Below, in pieces: positions 24,332-35,381 of a stretch of 64,000 nucleotides of DNA (its first letter is position 1; every line of letters starts with the position of its first letter). The stretch spans positions 124,001 through 188,000 of the forward strand of contig JAHHDR010000036.1 of assembly GCA_019739215.1 (NCBI GenBank), written 5' to 3'. The DNA comes from Rhizobium sp. (GTDB taxonomy: Bacteria > Pseudomonadota > Alphaproteobacteria > Rhizobiales > Rhizobiaceae). A program made the translations under genes and the position numbers. The notes beneath the pieces are model-generated. The model saw nothing but the letters and a program-made list of their open reading frames with translations. It had not been told where the DNA came from and did no database searches.

Positions 24332-25188
24332 CGGCCGCCCTCCCGCGAGAAGAGGCCGTGAGGGCGGAAGACCAGGACCAGAACCATCACCGCGTAGATG
24401 ATGAAGGCACCCAGCGCGGGAAGGTAGTACTTGCCGGCGACATCGGCGATGCCGAGCAGAAGGGCAGCGACGAAGGGGCCGGTGATGGAAGACGTGCCGC
24501 CGACCGTGACCACGATCATGAAATAGATCAGGAACTTGAGCGGAAAGTTCGGGTCGAGTCCCATGAGTTCTCCGCCGAGTGCGCCGCCCAGGCCGGCAAG
24601 GCCGGAACCAAATGCGAAGGTCAGCGCGAAGATCAGCGAGACATTGATGCCCAGCCCTCGGGCAACCCGGCCGTCATCGACAGCGGCGCGCAACTGGCTG
24701 CCGAAGCGCGTCCGCGTCAGCGCCAGCTGCAGGCCGATGGCGAGCAGAGCGCACAGGACGATGATGAAAAGCCGGTACCGGCCGATGCCGACCCCGAACA
24801 GGTAAAACCGACCCTGCAATTCCGGCGGCAGGTTGAACATCTGCTGCTGGCCGCCCATGAAATAATCCACGGCGGAGATCGCCATGAACACCAGGCCGAT
24901 GGAGAACAGGACCTGGTCGAGATGGGATGCGCCGTAGAGCCGTCGGTAGAGCGTCCGCTCCAGCACAGCGCCGAGTGCGGCCGTCACCAGGAAGGCGGCG
25001 GGCAGGCACCAGTAGAACGGGACGCCGTAGCGGTTCATCATGAACACGGTGACATAGCCGCCCGCCATAGCAAAGGCGCCATGGGCGAGGTTGACGAAGT
25101 TCATGAGACCCAGGGTGATGGAGAGTCCACAGGCCAGGATGAAGAGTAGCATGCCATAGGCAATGCCGTCGAAGAGGATTGTCAGCAT
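24328..25188 (-). CDS. livH: Branched-chain amino acid type ABC permease (LivH)
   Basis: A 286-residue polytopic permease with the LivH start pattern GIAYGMLLFILACGLSITLG and the segment NFVNLAHGAFAMAGGY. About eight transmembrane segments. It follows the binding-protein gene after a 55-bp gap that contains a GC hairpin. Confidence 0.92.
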   Translation of the reverse strand: MLTILFDGIAYGMLLFILACGLSITLGLMNFVNLAHGAFAMAGGYVTVFMMNRYGVPFYWCLPAAFLVTAALGAVLERTLYRRLYGASHLDQVLFSIGLVFMAISAVDYFMGGQQQMFNLPPELQGRFYLFGVGIGRYRLFIIVLCALLAIGLQLALTRTRFGSQLRAAVDDGRVARGLGINVSLIFALTFAFGSGLAGLGGALGGELMGLDPNFPLKFLIYFMIVVTVGGTSSITGPFVAALLLGIADVAGKYYLPALGAFIIYAVMVLVLVFRPHGLFSREGGR

Positions 25189-25210
25189 GTCTCACCGGCT
25201 GGCGCCTGAA

Positions 25211-25231
25211 GGGCGGCGCGATGCACCGCCC
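25211..25231 (-). terminator. Hairpin between binding-protein and permease genes
   Basis: GGGCGG (25211-25216) and CCGCCC (25226-25231) form a 6-bp stem with a 9-base loop. On the minus strand it is followed by TTCAGG rather than a U-tract. It probably stabilises the upstream binding-protein mRNA or gives partial termination. Confidence 0.5.
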
Positions 25232-25243
25232 CCGGCGTTCACA

Positions 25244-26407
25244 TCACTTGGCGAAAGGATCCTTGATCTTTTCGTATGTGGCAAATTCGACGTTGTACAT
25301 CTCGCCGTCAACCTCCTTGACCTCGCGGATATAGATGTCCTGGATCGGGTCGCGGGTTGCGGGGTCGATCGACATCGGTCCGCGGGGGCTGATCCAGGAC
25401 GCGCCCTTCATCGCCTCGATCAGCTTGGTTCCGTCGGTATCGCCTCCGGTCTTCTCGAGCGCGAGATAGGCGAGTTGCATGGCGTCATAGCCGCCGACGC
25501 TCATGAAGTTCGGCCGCATGTTGTCATTGGCCTTGCGCACTTCGGCGACGAATGCCTTGTTTTCCGGGCTGTCGTGGTTGGCCGAGTAGAAATGACCGGT
25601 GATGACACCGAGGGCCGCCGGACCCATGCCCTGCAGCAGGTCGTCATCTGTCACGTCACCGGTGGCGATCAGCTTGATGCCGGCGTCCTTCAGGCCACGG
25701 TCGGTGAACTGCTTCATGAAAAGGGCGCCAACACCCGAGGGTACGAAGACAAAGAGCGCGTCCGGCTTGGAATCAAGCACGCGCTGCAGGAAGGGCGCGA
25801 AGTCGGGGTTCTGCAGCGGCACACGGACGGATTCGACGATCTCGCCACCCTTTTCCTTGTAGGCGTCCACGAAGCCCTTCTCGATGTCGTGGCCCGGACC
25901 GTAGTCCGTCACCAGCGTGACGGTCCGCTTGATATTGTTCTCGACAGCCCAGGCGGCAACCGGCACCGCGGATTGCGGACCTGCCATGCTGGTGCGGGCA
26001 TAATATTCGGACTTGGTGGTGATGATCGAGGTCGTTGCCGAGGTGATGATGGCCGGGACCTTGGCCTGGCCGAGCAGCGGGGCGACCGAGAGCGCCAGCG
26101 GCGTCAGGCCGAAGCCCATCAGGATGTTCGCCCCTTCGCCGGTGATCAGTTCCTGGGCGATGCGGCGGGTCTGGTCGGCTACGCCGCCGTCGTCGCGCAA
26201 CACGACCTCGACGGTCTTGCCAGCGACGCTGTTGCCCTTGAGCGCCATGAAGGCATTTATGCCGGCCTGCACCTGGCGGCCGGTCGACGCAAAGGGACCT
26301 GTCATCGGCAAGATGAGGCCGACTTTGACGTTGTCCGCCGCGAAAGCCGGCGTCTTCGCGAGCGCTGCGGCCATCGTGCCGGCGACGAAAAGTCTTCTGG
26401 TAATCAT
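25244..26407 (-). CDS. Liv-type ABC transporter substrate-binding protein
   Basis: A 387-residue periplasmic binding protein of the branched-chain amino acid type. Residues 1-22 are a signal peptide (RRLFVAGTMAAALAKTPAFAA, cleaved before DNVKVG). The mature start VKVGLILPMTGPFASTGRQ is typical. Proteins of this family carry amino acids, amides, urea or aromatic acids. Start at 26407 follows GGGAGGAA; the frame is open upstream to 26656 without coding character. It heads the five-gene importer operon that converges on ligM. Confidence 0.88.
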   Translation of the reverse strand: MITRRLFVAGTMAAALAKTPAFAADNVKVGLILPMTGPFASTGRQVQAGINAFMALKGNSVAGKTVEVVLRDDGGVADQTRRIAQELITGEGANILMGFGLTPLALSVAPLLGQAKVPAIITSATTSIITTKSEYYARTSMAGPQSAVPVAAWAVENNIKRTVTLVTDYGPGHDIEKGFVDAYKEKGGEIVESVRVPLQNPDFAPFLQRVLDSKPDALFVFVPSGVGALFMKQFTDRGLKDAGIKLIATGDVTDDDLLQGMGPAALGVITGHFYSANHDSPENKAFVAEVRKANDNMRPNFMSVGGYDAMQLAYLALEKTGGDTDGTKLIEAMKGASWISPRGPMSIDPATRDPIQDIYIREVKEVDGEMYNVEFATYEKIKDPFAK

Positions 26408-26884
26408 TCGCGTTCCTCCCAAAGAACCTCGATCAGATCTGGTTGCGGGCACATCAGGGTCTGCGACTGCCGTCCCAGTTCTGCCAGCCGTCTCCTCGTC
26501 ATCGCATGCAAAATTCCCGTTTCGCGCACGATACCAGACCGCAGTCTCCATGCCTACGATCAGTGGAAAGCCTAAGGCAAGGGTACCGCACCGACAATAA
26601 TGTTCTTCGCACGGGTCATAAGGCGAAGTTACTGGTGCCCGATATGCCACGACCATGGTCCGGGCGGGCGGTTGAAGAAGATCGACTGATAACAGGGATG
26701 TACTGGTGCATGGCGGTTATTCTCATGGGGTGTTCGCATTGCATGCGCCTTCATGCCACGAGGCCCCAAGTGCCGCTTCGGTCAGTTTCTTGCTGCGCGA
26801 ATTGCAATGCATTTGCCGAAAGGGTGGCCGTCATGCTCGACCTGTGACCTGCAGCCCGGTTTTGGGCAGGCGGGACCGGCAGCC
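26408..26884. other. Intergenic region upstream of the Liv operon
   Basis: A 477-bp stretch between the binding-protein start and the Lrp gene stop. No plausible gene was seen on either strand. CTTCGC (26605-26610) and GCGAAG (26623-26628) form an inverted repeat with 12-bp spacing that could be an operator. No TGTATACA site is present, so the Liv operon does not share the GntR operator. Confidence 0.5.
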
Positions 26885-27349
26885 TCAGAGGCCGCCTTCC
26901 TTGACCGATTCCATCGCGACTGCAGTCGATGTGCTCGCAACATGCGGCAGGCTTGAAATCTTTTCGCCGAGCACCTGGCGGTAGCGCCGGATGTCGCTCG
27001 TCCGCACCTTGAGCAGGTAATCGATGCGCCCGGCAATCATATGGCATTCCTCGACTTCCGGGATCTTGCGAACGGCAGCATTGAACTCGCAAAGGGCGGT
27101 TTCGCGGGTGTCGGAGAGCTTGACCTCGGCGAAGGCGATATGGTCGCGTCCGAGCTTGCGGTGATTGATGCGCGCGTGAAAGCCCTCGATATAGCCCTCA
27201 TCGATGAGCCTTCGGAGCCGGACCTGGCAGGGTGTCTTGGAGAGGCCGATCAGGGAAGACAGATCGGTGATGCTCATTCTGCCGTCCCTGGACAGGGCAT
27301 TGAGTATCCGCAAATCGAAGAGGTCCAATTCACCTTGTTCTGAGCTCAT
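26885..27349 (-). CDS. putR: Lrp/AsnC family regulator, probable putA regulator
   Basis: A 154-residue Lrp-type protein. The N-terminal HTH (about 8-60) has LDLFDLRILNALSRDGRMSITDLSSLIGLSKTPCQVRLRRL. The C-terminal RAM ligand-binding domain covers about 68-145. It diverges from putA, the arrangement of PutR/proline-responsive activators in Rhizobiales. Start at 27349 (MSSEQGE) is the usual family start; the frame is open to 27454. Proline as effector is inferred. Confidence 0.88.
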   Translation of the reverse strand: MSSEQGELDLFDLRILNALSRDGRMSITDLSSLIGLSKTPCQVRLRRLIDEGYIEGFHARINHRKLGRDHIAFAEVKLSDTRETALCEFNAAVRKIPEVEECHMIAGRIDYLLKVRTSDIRRYRQVLGEKISSLPHVASTSTAVAMESVKEGGL

Positions 27350-27567
27350 GGTAGGAAAATTCACTTGTAATCGGATCGATTTCAGTTCGCTTCTATCGCA
27401 TCTTCGAGAAATATGGACAGAAAAGTTTTTGGTCTGGTGATATCGTTTCTTCAATTCTGAATATTGGTTCGTCCATCCTGTCAGGGGCGCGGGGAGAAGG
27501 CAGATCTGCTATTCTCATGCCACCCCGGCTGGCGGGTTCGCGAGCCGGCACAGTGGAGAGAGTGTCG
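27350..27567. promoter_or_regulatory. putR-putA divergent promoter gap
   Basis: A 218-bp AT-richer gap (for example TATCGTTTCTTCAATTCTG) between divergent putR and putA. Lrp-type sites are degenerate and could not be assigned. Confidence 0.35.
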
Positions 27568-30500
27568 ATGAACATCCAGCCCGTCGATCGTAACCAGGAC
27601 CTGTTTGCAAATTTCGCGCCGCCGATCCGCGCGCAGTCGCCCTTACGGCAGGCGATCACCTCGGCCTATCGCCGCGACGAGGCGGACTGCATGCTGCCGC
27701 TGATCGATGCCGCGACGCAGTCGCCGCGGATCAAGGAAGCCGCGGCGCGCACCGCCCGCAAGTTGATCGCGGCACTCCGCGCCAAGCACAAGGGCTCCGG
27801 TGTCGAGGGCCTCGTGCACGAATATTCGCTCTCCAGCCAGGAGGGTGTGGCGCTGATGTGCCTGGCCGAGGCGCTGCTGCGAATCCCGGATGACGACACC
27901 CGCGACGCGCTGATCCGCGACAAGATTTCGGAAGGCGACTGGCGGTCACATCTCGGCGGGTCGAAATCCCTGTTCGTCAATGCCGCCACCTGGGGCCTCG
28001 TGGTGACAGGCAAGCTGACGTCCACTGTCAACGACCGCAGCCTGTCCGCAGCACTCACCCGCCTGATCGCTCGTGCCGGTGAGCCGGTGATCCGGCGCGG
28101 CGTCGACATGGCGATGCGGATGATGGGCGAGCAGTTCGTCACCGGCGAGACGATCGAAGAAGCGCTGAAGCGCTCCCGCGCCCTTGAAGCCAAAGGTTTT
28201 CGCTATTCCTACGACATGCTGGGCGAGGCGGCCACGACTGGCGCCGATGCAGAGCGCTACTATCGGGACTATGAGAACGCGATCCATGCCATCGGCAAGG
28301 CATCGGCTAGACGCGGTATCTATGAAGGCCCCGGTATCTCGATCAAGCTCTCGGCGCTGCATCCGCGCTATTCACGAGCGCAGGCGGCCCGCGTCATGGG
28401 CGAACTTGTGCCGAAGGTGAAGGCGCTCGCCGCCATCGCCAAGAGCTATGACATCGGCCTCAATATCGACGCCGAGGAAGCCGACCGCCTCGAACTCTCG
28501 CTCGACATTCTCGAGGAACTCTGCCTCGATCGCGATCTCGCGGGCTGGAACGGCATGGGTTTCGTGGTGCAGGCCTATGGCAAACGCTGCCCCTTTGTGG
28601 TCGACTTCATCATCGATCTCGCGCGGCGCGCCAACCGCCGCATCATGGTCCGGCTCGTCAAGGGCGCCTATTGGGATGCCGAGATCAAGCGGGCACAGAT
28701 GGAGGGCCTCGAAAGCTTCCCGGTCTTCACCCGCAAGATCCATACCGACATCTCATACATCGCCTGCGCGAAGAAGCTGCTGGCGGCGACCGACTATGTC
28801 TTCCCGCAATTCGCGACCCACAATGCGCAGTCGCTGGCGGCGATCTACCACCTTGCCGGAGGTGATTTCCAGGTCGGCAAGTACGAGTTCCAGTGCCTGC
28901 ACGGCATGGGCGAGCCGCTCTATGACGAGGTCGTCGGCAAGGACAACCTCGACCGTCCCTGCCGCATCTATGCACCTGTCGGCACGCATGAGACGCTGCT
29001 GGCCTACCTTGTCCGGCGGCTCTTGGAAAACGGCGCCAACTCCTCCTTCGTCAACCGGATCGCCGATCCCAACGTCTCGATCGAGGAGTTGGTGACCGAT
29101 CCGGTCGATGTCGCCTGCGCCCTGCCGGTGCCAGGTGCCGGCCATGACAAGATCGCGCTGCCATCGGACATTTTCGGCGCCCGCAGGAACTCGCAGGGGC
29201 TCGATCTCTCCAACGAGGCCGGGCTGGCGCGCCTTGGCGACGCCCTCAGGGCATCGACGGACATAAGTTGGGAAGCCCGGCCATTGCTGGCCGAAGCGGG
29301 AATGCCCGGCGAGGCGCAGCCGGTGCGCAATCCCGGCGACCGGCGCGATGTCGTCGGCATGGTCGAAGAAGCCTCGGGAGAAGCCCCAAGAAGGGCGGTG
29401 GCGCTCGCGGCAAGCCATGCCGGCGAATGGGCGGCGGTTTCACCCGCCGACCGGGCTGCCTGCCTGGAGCGCGCCGCCGATGCGATGGAGGGCCGGATCG
29501 AGACGCTGCTCGGCCTCATCATGCGCGAGGCCGGCAAGTCGGCGCCGAATGCCATTGCCGAGGTGCGCGAGGCGGTCGACTTCCTGCGCTACTATGCCGA
29601 CCAGGCGAAGAAGACCTTGGGGCCTGCTCACAAGCCGCTCGGGCCGGTGGTCTGCATCAGCCCATGGAATTTTCCGCTGGCGATCTTCACGGGCCAGGTG
29701 GCGGCGGCGCTGGTGGCCGGAAACCCGGTTCTGGCCAAGCCCGCCGAGGAGACGCCGCTGATCGCGGCCGAGGCCGTTCGCATCCTGCATGATGCCGGCG
29801 TCCCGCGCTCCTCGCTGCAGTTCGTGCCCGGCGCCGGCGCGGTCGGGGCCGCCCTTGTCGGCGCGCCGGAGACAGCGGGCGTGATGTTCACCGGTTCGAC
29901 CGAGGTGGCACGCCTGATCCAGGCGCAACTGGCCGAGAGGCTCTCACCGTCGGGCAAGCCGATCCCGTTGATCGCCGAGACCGGCGGGCAGAATGCGATG
30001 ATCGTCGATTCCTCGGCGCTGGCCGAACAGGTGGTTGCCGACGTGATCGCCTCGGCTTTCGACAGCGCGGGGCAGCGTTGCTCGGCACTCAGGGTGCTGT
30101 GCCTGCAGGAGGATGTCGCCGAGCGGACGATGGCCATGCTCAAGGGTGCGCTTCGGGAGCTTTCGATCGGTCGTACCGACAGTCTCGCGATCGATGTCGG
30201 TCCCGTCATATCGGACGAAGCCAAGGGGATCATCGACAAGCATATCGAGGCGATGCGCGGGCTGGGCCGGCCGGTCGAGCAGGTTACGCTCCGCGGCGAG
30301 ACGTCGGAGGGCACCTTCGTGCCGCCGACGATCATCGAACTCGACGCGCTGTCCGACCTCAAGCGCGAGGTCTTCGGGCCGGTGCTGCATGTCATCACCT
30401 ATAAGCGCGAAGAGATCGACCGGCTGATCGACGACATCAACGCCACCGGCTACGGCCTGACCTTCGGGCTGCATACGCGGCTCGACGAGACGATCGCCCA

Positions 30501-31249
30501 TGTCACCAGCCGCATCAAGGTCGGCAATATCTATGTGAACCGCAATGTCATCGGCGCGGTGGTGGGGCGTGCAGCCTTTCGGCGGACGCGGCCTGTCGGG
30601 CACCGGTCCCAAGGCGGGCGGGCCGCTCTATCTCGGCCGGCTGGTGCAGACGCCGCCGGTGCCGCCGCATCACAGCTCGGTCCATCTCGATCCGGCGCTG
30701 CTCGATTTCGCGCTCTGGCTCGACGGAAAGGGCGAGAAGGATGCGGCGGAAGCGGCGCGCGACCTCGGCAGTTCCTCGGCGCTGGGCCTCGTATCGGAGC
30801 TTCCGGGTCCGGTCGGCGAGCGCAACCTCTATGCGCTCCATGCCCGCGGCCATGTGCTGCTCGTGCCGCAGACCAAGGCGGGGCTCTACCGCCAGTTGGC
30901 GATCGCGCTTGCGACGGGCAACCGCGTCTCGATCGACACCGGCAGCGGGTTGCAGGATGCACTTTCGGGCATGCCGGCCTCGGTTGGCGCCCGTGCGGCA
31001 TGGGTCGAGGACTGGGCGATGGCGAGCCCCTTCGCCGGTGCTCTGGTCGAGGGCGATGCCGAGCGGGTGCGGACGGTCAACCGTAAGATCGCCCGCCTGC
31101 CCGGACCGCTGCTGCTCGTCCAGTCTGCCACGACGGAAGAGATCGCCAAGGGCAATGGCTATGCGCTGAACTGGCTGCTCGAGGAAGTCTCGACCTCGAT
31201 CAACACGGCGGCGGCCGGAGGCAATGCGAGCCTGATGAGCATCGGCTGA
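27568..31249 (+). pseudogene. putA: Bifunctional proline dehydrogenase/P5C dehydrogenase PutA, one frame break
   Basis: A type B PutA of about 1226 residues if the frame is restored. Order: proline dehydrogenase barrel (about 70-470), P5C dehydrogenase (about 530-1000) with the catalytic Cys in SAGQRCSAL, then an extra C-terminal domain. It oxidises proline to glutamate with FAD and NAD. No ribbon-helix-helix domain is seen, so it is not a repressor. The frame breaks at the GGGG run 30564-30567. IGAVVG should continue VQPFGGRGLSGTGPKAGG, which reads on in another frame to 31249. One extra G explains it. The rest looks intact, so a sequencing error is likely. Start at 27568 follows GGAGAG. Confidence 0.88.
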
Positions 31250-31383
31250 TTGGTCGGGCCCCTGGAAGCCCACTGCCGGGAACTGTCAGCATCATCGCGC
31301 AATTTCGGGTGGCGGAGTGGCTCGGTTCTCCGCTACTTCTTCGAGTCCCGTCAGGGACTTGGCGTGATGAATGGAGACGGAAG

Positions 31384-32544
31384 GTGAGACAGGTGCATGT
31401 GGTGCCCGCGGCGCAGGCGCGGGCGATCTGGATGCGGGCGCAGCGGCTCGACGGAGCCGAGCCGTTCGGCAGCGGGCCGGCGGCGACCAAAGCTGCGGTC
31501 GAGCATCTCGGCTATGTGCAGATCGACACGATCAACGTCATCGAGCGCAGCCATCACCACATTCTTTTCTCGCGCATTCCGTCCTATCGGCGCGAGGATC
31601 TCGCCACCGCCCAGGCTAAGGACAAGTCCGTCTTCGAATACTGGACGCATGCACTCTCCTATGTGCCGGTGCGCGACTACCGCTTCTTCATCCCGGCGAT
31701 GAAGCTGCACAAGACCAAGCCGGACAGCTGGTATGCGTCGGTGGCCCCGAAGGACTATCGGGCGCTGCTGCGCCGCATCCGCGATGAAGGCGCGCTTTCG
31801 ATCCGCGATATCGACGACGACGTGCTGGTCGAGAAGGACCATCCCTGGGCCAGCAAGAAGCCGTCGAAACGGGCGATGCAACTGGGCTTCTATATGGGCG
31901 ATCTCGTCGTCAGCCGCCGGGACGGGATGTTGAAGAGCTACGACCTTGCCGAGCGCCATTTCGGCTGGCAGCGGCCGAGGCCGGCCTCCGACACGCACTA
32001 TGCGCAATATCTGCTCGACCGCGCGCTCACGGCACAGGGCATCGTGAGCCTTGATTCGATCTGCTATGGCGGGCTGAAATGGAAGGCCAGGGTGCAGGCG
32101 CTGATCAATGGCGCCGTCCGGCGAAAGGAACTTCTTCCGGTTGAGATCGAGGGCGGCGAAGGTGTGAAGCACTGGGTTGCGCCTGAGGTGCTGGAGACTG
32201 CGCCGGTCGGCGCGGCGGAAGGGCGGGTGCATATCCTGTCGCCTTTCGATCCGCTGGTGATCCAGCGGACGCGCTTCAAGATGCTGTTTGGTCACGACCA
32301 TCGCTTCGAGGCCTATGTGCCGGCGCCCAAACGCGTGCTCGGCTATTTCGCCCTGCCGGTGACGGTCGGCGACAGGGTGGTCGCGGCGCTCGATCTCAAG
32401 ACGGACCGCAAGGCAGGCAAATTGCTGATCCAGAAATGGACCTGGCTCAATGGCGGCGAGCAGGCCGGCGACAAGGCCCTGATCGAGGCGGAACTGGCGC
32501 GCTTCGAGCGGTTCCAGCTCGCCCCCACGACCTCCCTGGAGTGA
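31384..32544 (+). CDS. ycaQ: YcaQ-family DNA glycosylase (winged-helix, HTH_42)
   Basis: A 386-residue member of the AlkX/YcaQ family, which removes bulky or cross-linking alkylated bases from DNA. The catalytic QxD motif is visible as Gln46-Ile-Asp48 in GYVQIDTINVIERSHHH. Length and the central SKKPSKRAMQLG segment fit the family. GTG at 31384 chosen (GGAG 8 bases upstream); the frame is open to a GTG at 31309. It stands alone between putA and atzF with no functional link to either. Confidence 0.82.
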   Translation: MRQVHVVPAAQARAIWMRAQRLDGAEPFGSGPAATKAAVEHLGYVQIDTINVIERSHHHILFSRIPSYRREDLATAQAKDKSVFEYWTHALSYVPVRDYRFFIPAMKLHKTKPDSWYASVAPKDYRALLRRIRDEGALSIRDIDDDVLVEKDHPWASKKPSKRAMQLGFYMGDLVVSRRDGMLKSYDLAERHFGWQRPRPASDTHYAQYLLDRALTAQGIVSLDSICYGGLKWKARVQALINGAVRRKELLPVEIEGGEGVKHWVAPEVLETAPVGAAEGRVHILSPFDPLVIQRTRFKMLFGHDHRFEAYVPAPKRVLGYFALPVTVGDRVVAALDLKTDRKAGKLLIQKWTWLNGGEQAGDKALIEAELARFERFQLAPTTSLE

Positions 32545-32549
32545 TGCCG

Positions 32550-34358
32550 TCAGCTCGCCTTCCTGAGATCGACATAGGCACGCCAGCCGCCGAGATGGGT
32601 GATCTCCTCCGCGCCCTCGACCGCATGTGCCTCACAGAGGAAGCCCGAGGACCTTGGTGCCATCCTCCAGCGTCAGCTTGCCGATGCCGAGCGGGGCCGG
32701 AATCTTCGCAACGAAGCGGCCGAAGCCGTCGGCCGGCAGCGACCAGACTTCTATGGCGATGCCTCCTCCGGACAGGCCAGGCTCGTGGATCAGGCCGGGC
32801 TTGGGTGGCACCGTGTCGGGAAGCACGAAGAGGCGGTAGCCCGGTGCGGTAAGGCAGGTCCTGACCAGCCGACCGCCGGCTTCAGTCAGCTCGCGGTTGA
32901 GCGGCATGCCGGTGAGATGCGCCCCAACCACGGCAATTTCGATCGCGCCATCAGTCTGTGGCGCGATGCGGCTGGTCTCGGGCAGGGCGGTCTGGCGATC
33001 CCGGCCCATGCCCGATACGGCGGCACGATGGAGCGCATCCGCGAGCGGTGCGAGTGCGTCGTCCGTGAATGCCGGCGCAATCAGTGTCACGCCGCCGGGC
33101 AGGCCGGAGGGCCTGAAACCGACAGGGATGGCAATGGCGGCGCAATCGAGCAGGTTGACGAAATTTGTGTAGCGGCCGAGGCGGGAGTTGAGCGTGATCG
33201 GATCGGCCAGCATCTCGGCCACGGTGTAGGTTGTGGGCGTCGTCGGAAGCAGCAGCACGTCGGCCCTCGACCATTCGGCATCGGTGGCGTGGCGCAGTTC
33301 CTCGAGCCGATAGCGGCCGCGGAACGCCTCGACGGCCGTCCGGCCCTTAGCGCCCTCGATGATCGTGCGGACAGCCGGGTCGAAATCGCTGGCGTTGGTG
33401 GCGAGGAAATCCTCGACCGCTGCGAGCCGCTCGGCCACCCAGGGGCCGTCATAGAGCAGGGCGGCCGCCTCTCGGAAGGGTGCATAGTCGAAGGGCACGA
33501 TGACTGCGCCGAGTGCGCGGGCATGTTCGATCGTCTGGTCGTAGAGCGCTTCCATTCCGGCATCGCCGAAGAACTCGCGCTCGGCGCCGTCGAGCACGCC
33601 TATCCTGAGGCCGGCCGCCGGCAGCTTGGCGGGCCTTGCTTGTCGTGAAAAGGGGTCGCCGGCGTCAAATCCCTCCGCGACCTGTCGCACGGCCACGCCA
33701 TCGGCCACGGTCGCCGCGAAAACCGTGATGCAGTCGATCGAGCGGCAGGCCGGCACCGCGCCGGTGTTGGGCAGCAGGCCGGGCGTCGGCTTGATTCCGA
33801 CGAGATTGTTGAAGGCTGCCGGTACGCGGCCGGACCCTGCCGTGTCGGTGCCGAGTGCGAAGGCCGCCATGCCGGATGCGACGGTGACACTCGAGCCGGA
33901 GCTCGATCCGCCTGAGATGTAGTCTGCATCGAAGACCGAGCGCGGGGCGCCATAGGGCGAGCGCGTGCCGTTGAGGCCGGTGGCAAACTGGTCGAGATTG
34001 GCCTTGCCGATGACGATGGCGCCGGCGGCACGAAGGCGTGCCACGACGGTGGCGTCCTGCTCCGGCTGGTAGGCATAGGCAGGGCAGGCGGCCGTGGTCG
34101 GCAGGCCCGCCACGTCGATATTGTCCTTAACGGCAAAGGGCATGCCCCAGAGCGGCAGGCTGTTGGGCGCGGATGACCGTGCCATCAAGTCGCGTGCCGC
34201 ATCGCGCAGGGCCTTGTCCGGAACCATGGTGATGAAAAACCGCGGGGATCGTTCCACGCCGCCCGCCGCGCAATGACCTCCTCGATTACCTCCAGCGGCG
34301 ACAAGCCATCGGCATAGGCGGCCCGGAGGCTGGCGAGGTCGAGGATGGTAGGCAGCAT
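32550..34358 (-). pseudogene. atzF: Allophanate hydrolase AtzF, two frame breaks
   Basis: An amidase-signature enzyme of about 602 residues if repaired. It splits allophanate to ammonia and CO2. LPLWGMPFAVKDNID holds the catalytic lysine and GGSSSGSSVTVASG the serines. The C-terminal allophanate domain ends EVWSLPADGFGRF. Break 1 is at the A5 run 34235-34239: the N-terminal frame starting at 34358 reads to WNDPRGF and continues FITMVPDKAL in another frame. Break 2 is at about 32641-32646: GTKVLG should go on FLCEAHAVEGAEEITHLGGW to 32550. The shifts are -1 and +1, so the total length stays a multiple of three. Errors in the assembly are likely. No urea carboxylase is nearby. Confidence 0.82.
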
Positions 34359-34388
34359 CAGAATCTCCGGAACATTCGGCATCGGCAG

Positions 34389-34404
34389 GAATTGTATGCA
34401 ATTC
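34389..34404. promoter_or_regulatory. Inverted repeat upstream of atzF
   Basis: GAATTG and CAATTC form a perfect 6-bp inverted repeat around TATG, 31 bp before the atzF start. It looks like an operator for a dimeric repressor, possibly the adjacent TetR protein. Confidence 0.45.
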
Positions 34405-34513
34405 TGCAACCATCATGCCAAGCGGCAAAATCCTGAAATCACTCGCTGTTCTCGATCCTGTTTTTCAAAGCCCTGCTTCCGATCGCATTGAATGCCTAAA
34501 ATATAGGCTATCG

Positions 34514-35143
34514 CTACCCTGGCGTAAAAAGCAGTTTCACATAACTCCTGTAAAGTCGAACCTGCCGGGGCAGGCTCGCACGATCATGCAGCGTCTTGGA
34601 CATGATGATGCCTCCATCGACCACACAGGACAGCATGGCCGCGACATCGTCGAGTTCGACGCGATCACGCGGCGGGTAAGCGACGGCGATATCTTCGACG
34701 TAGGAACGGAACCGATCGTTCCAACCGCGAACCGAGTGAGCAGTCAGTTCCACCACTTCACGGTCGAACAGACGCTCCTGGTAGCAGATGCTGGCGACCA
34801 GGCAGCCGGGATGGCCGCCCGGGAGGTCTTCCATGAGTTCGGCCAGCATGTTGAGACCTATCAGGAAGAACTGCAGCGGATCGTCGGAAAGCTGGCGCGC
34901 GCGCTCGAAGATGCTGTCGAACAGCGCGTCATTGTGCGCGATGTAGCGCTTGAGCATGGCGCGGGCGAGCATGTTCTTGTCGGCGAAATGGTAATAAAAA
35001 CCGCTCTTGGTGATCTCGGCTTCAGCGATGATCTCGTCGATCGACGTCGCCTCGAAGCCCTTTGACAGCACCGCTGCCTCGGCAATAGCGAGGATGCGCT
35101 GTCTGGTCTGTTCGCCCTTGCTCATGGTGACGGTCATGTTCAT
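34514..35143 (-). CDS. TetR/AcrR family transcriptional regulator
   Basis: A 209-residue TetR regulator. The HTH is at about 8-55, with GEQTRQRILAIAEAAVLSKGFEATSIDEIIAEA and ITKSGFYYHFADKNMLARAML. The C-terminal domain is helical with a C-terminal TetR_C segment. GGAGG lies 7 bases before the ATG at 35143. It precedes atzF on the same strand with a 155-bp gap, so it may control atzF or itself. The ligand is unknown. Confidence 0.9.
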   Translation of the reverse strand: MNMTVTMSKGEQTRQRILAIAEAAVLSKGFEATSIDEIIAEAEITKSGFYYHFADKNMLARAMLKRYIAHNDALFDSIFERARQLSDDPLQFFLIGLNMLAELMEDLPGGHPGCLVASICYQERLFDREVVELTAHSVRGWNDRFRSYVEDIAVAYPPRDRVELDDVAAMLSCVVDGGIIMSKTLHDRASLPRQVRLYRSYVKLLFTPG

Positions 35144-35318
35144 TTCGGGCCTCCAATCCTGTCGTGGAACCATGTCCCCTGTCCGCCGCGTGAATAGCAG
35201 CGACGACTTACGCGAGCAGGTTCAGCTATGGCGCCAGCGGCCCCGCAGTTTACGACACGCGAAGGCGACCGGCGAGGCTGGCTTATAAACATGACAATGT
35301 TTCAGTAAAAAGTCACGA

Positions 35319-35343
35319 ACGCCGCCTGTTTTGCGGGCGGCGT
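35319..35343 (-). terminator. Terminator of the moc-like operon
   Basis: ACGCCGCC (35319-35326) pairs with GGCGGCGT (35336-35343). On the minus strand the hairpin is followed by TCGTGACTTTTT. It lies 38 bp beyond the PanB-like stop and probably ends that operon. Confidence 0.55.
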
Positions 35344-35381
35344 GGTCGCAGGCACGATTCCTGCCGGGACAATTCCCGCCG

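Noticed and set aside
31305..31365. tRNA-like stretch (GGCGGAGTGG and TTCGAGTCCC)
   Set aside because: No acceptor stem or complete cloverleaf can be formed. The resemblance is limited to two short boxes.
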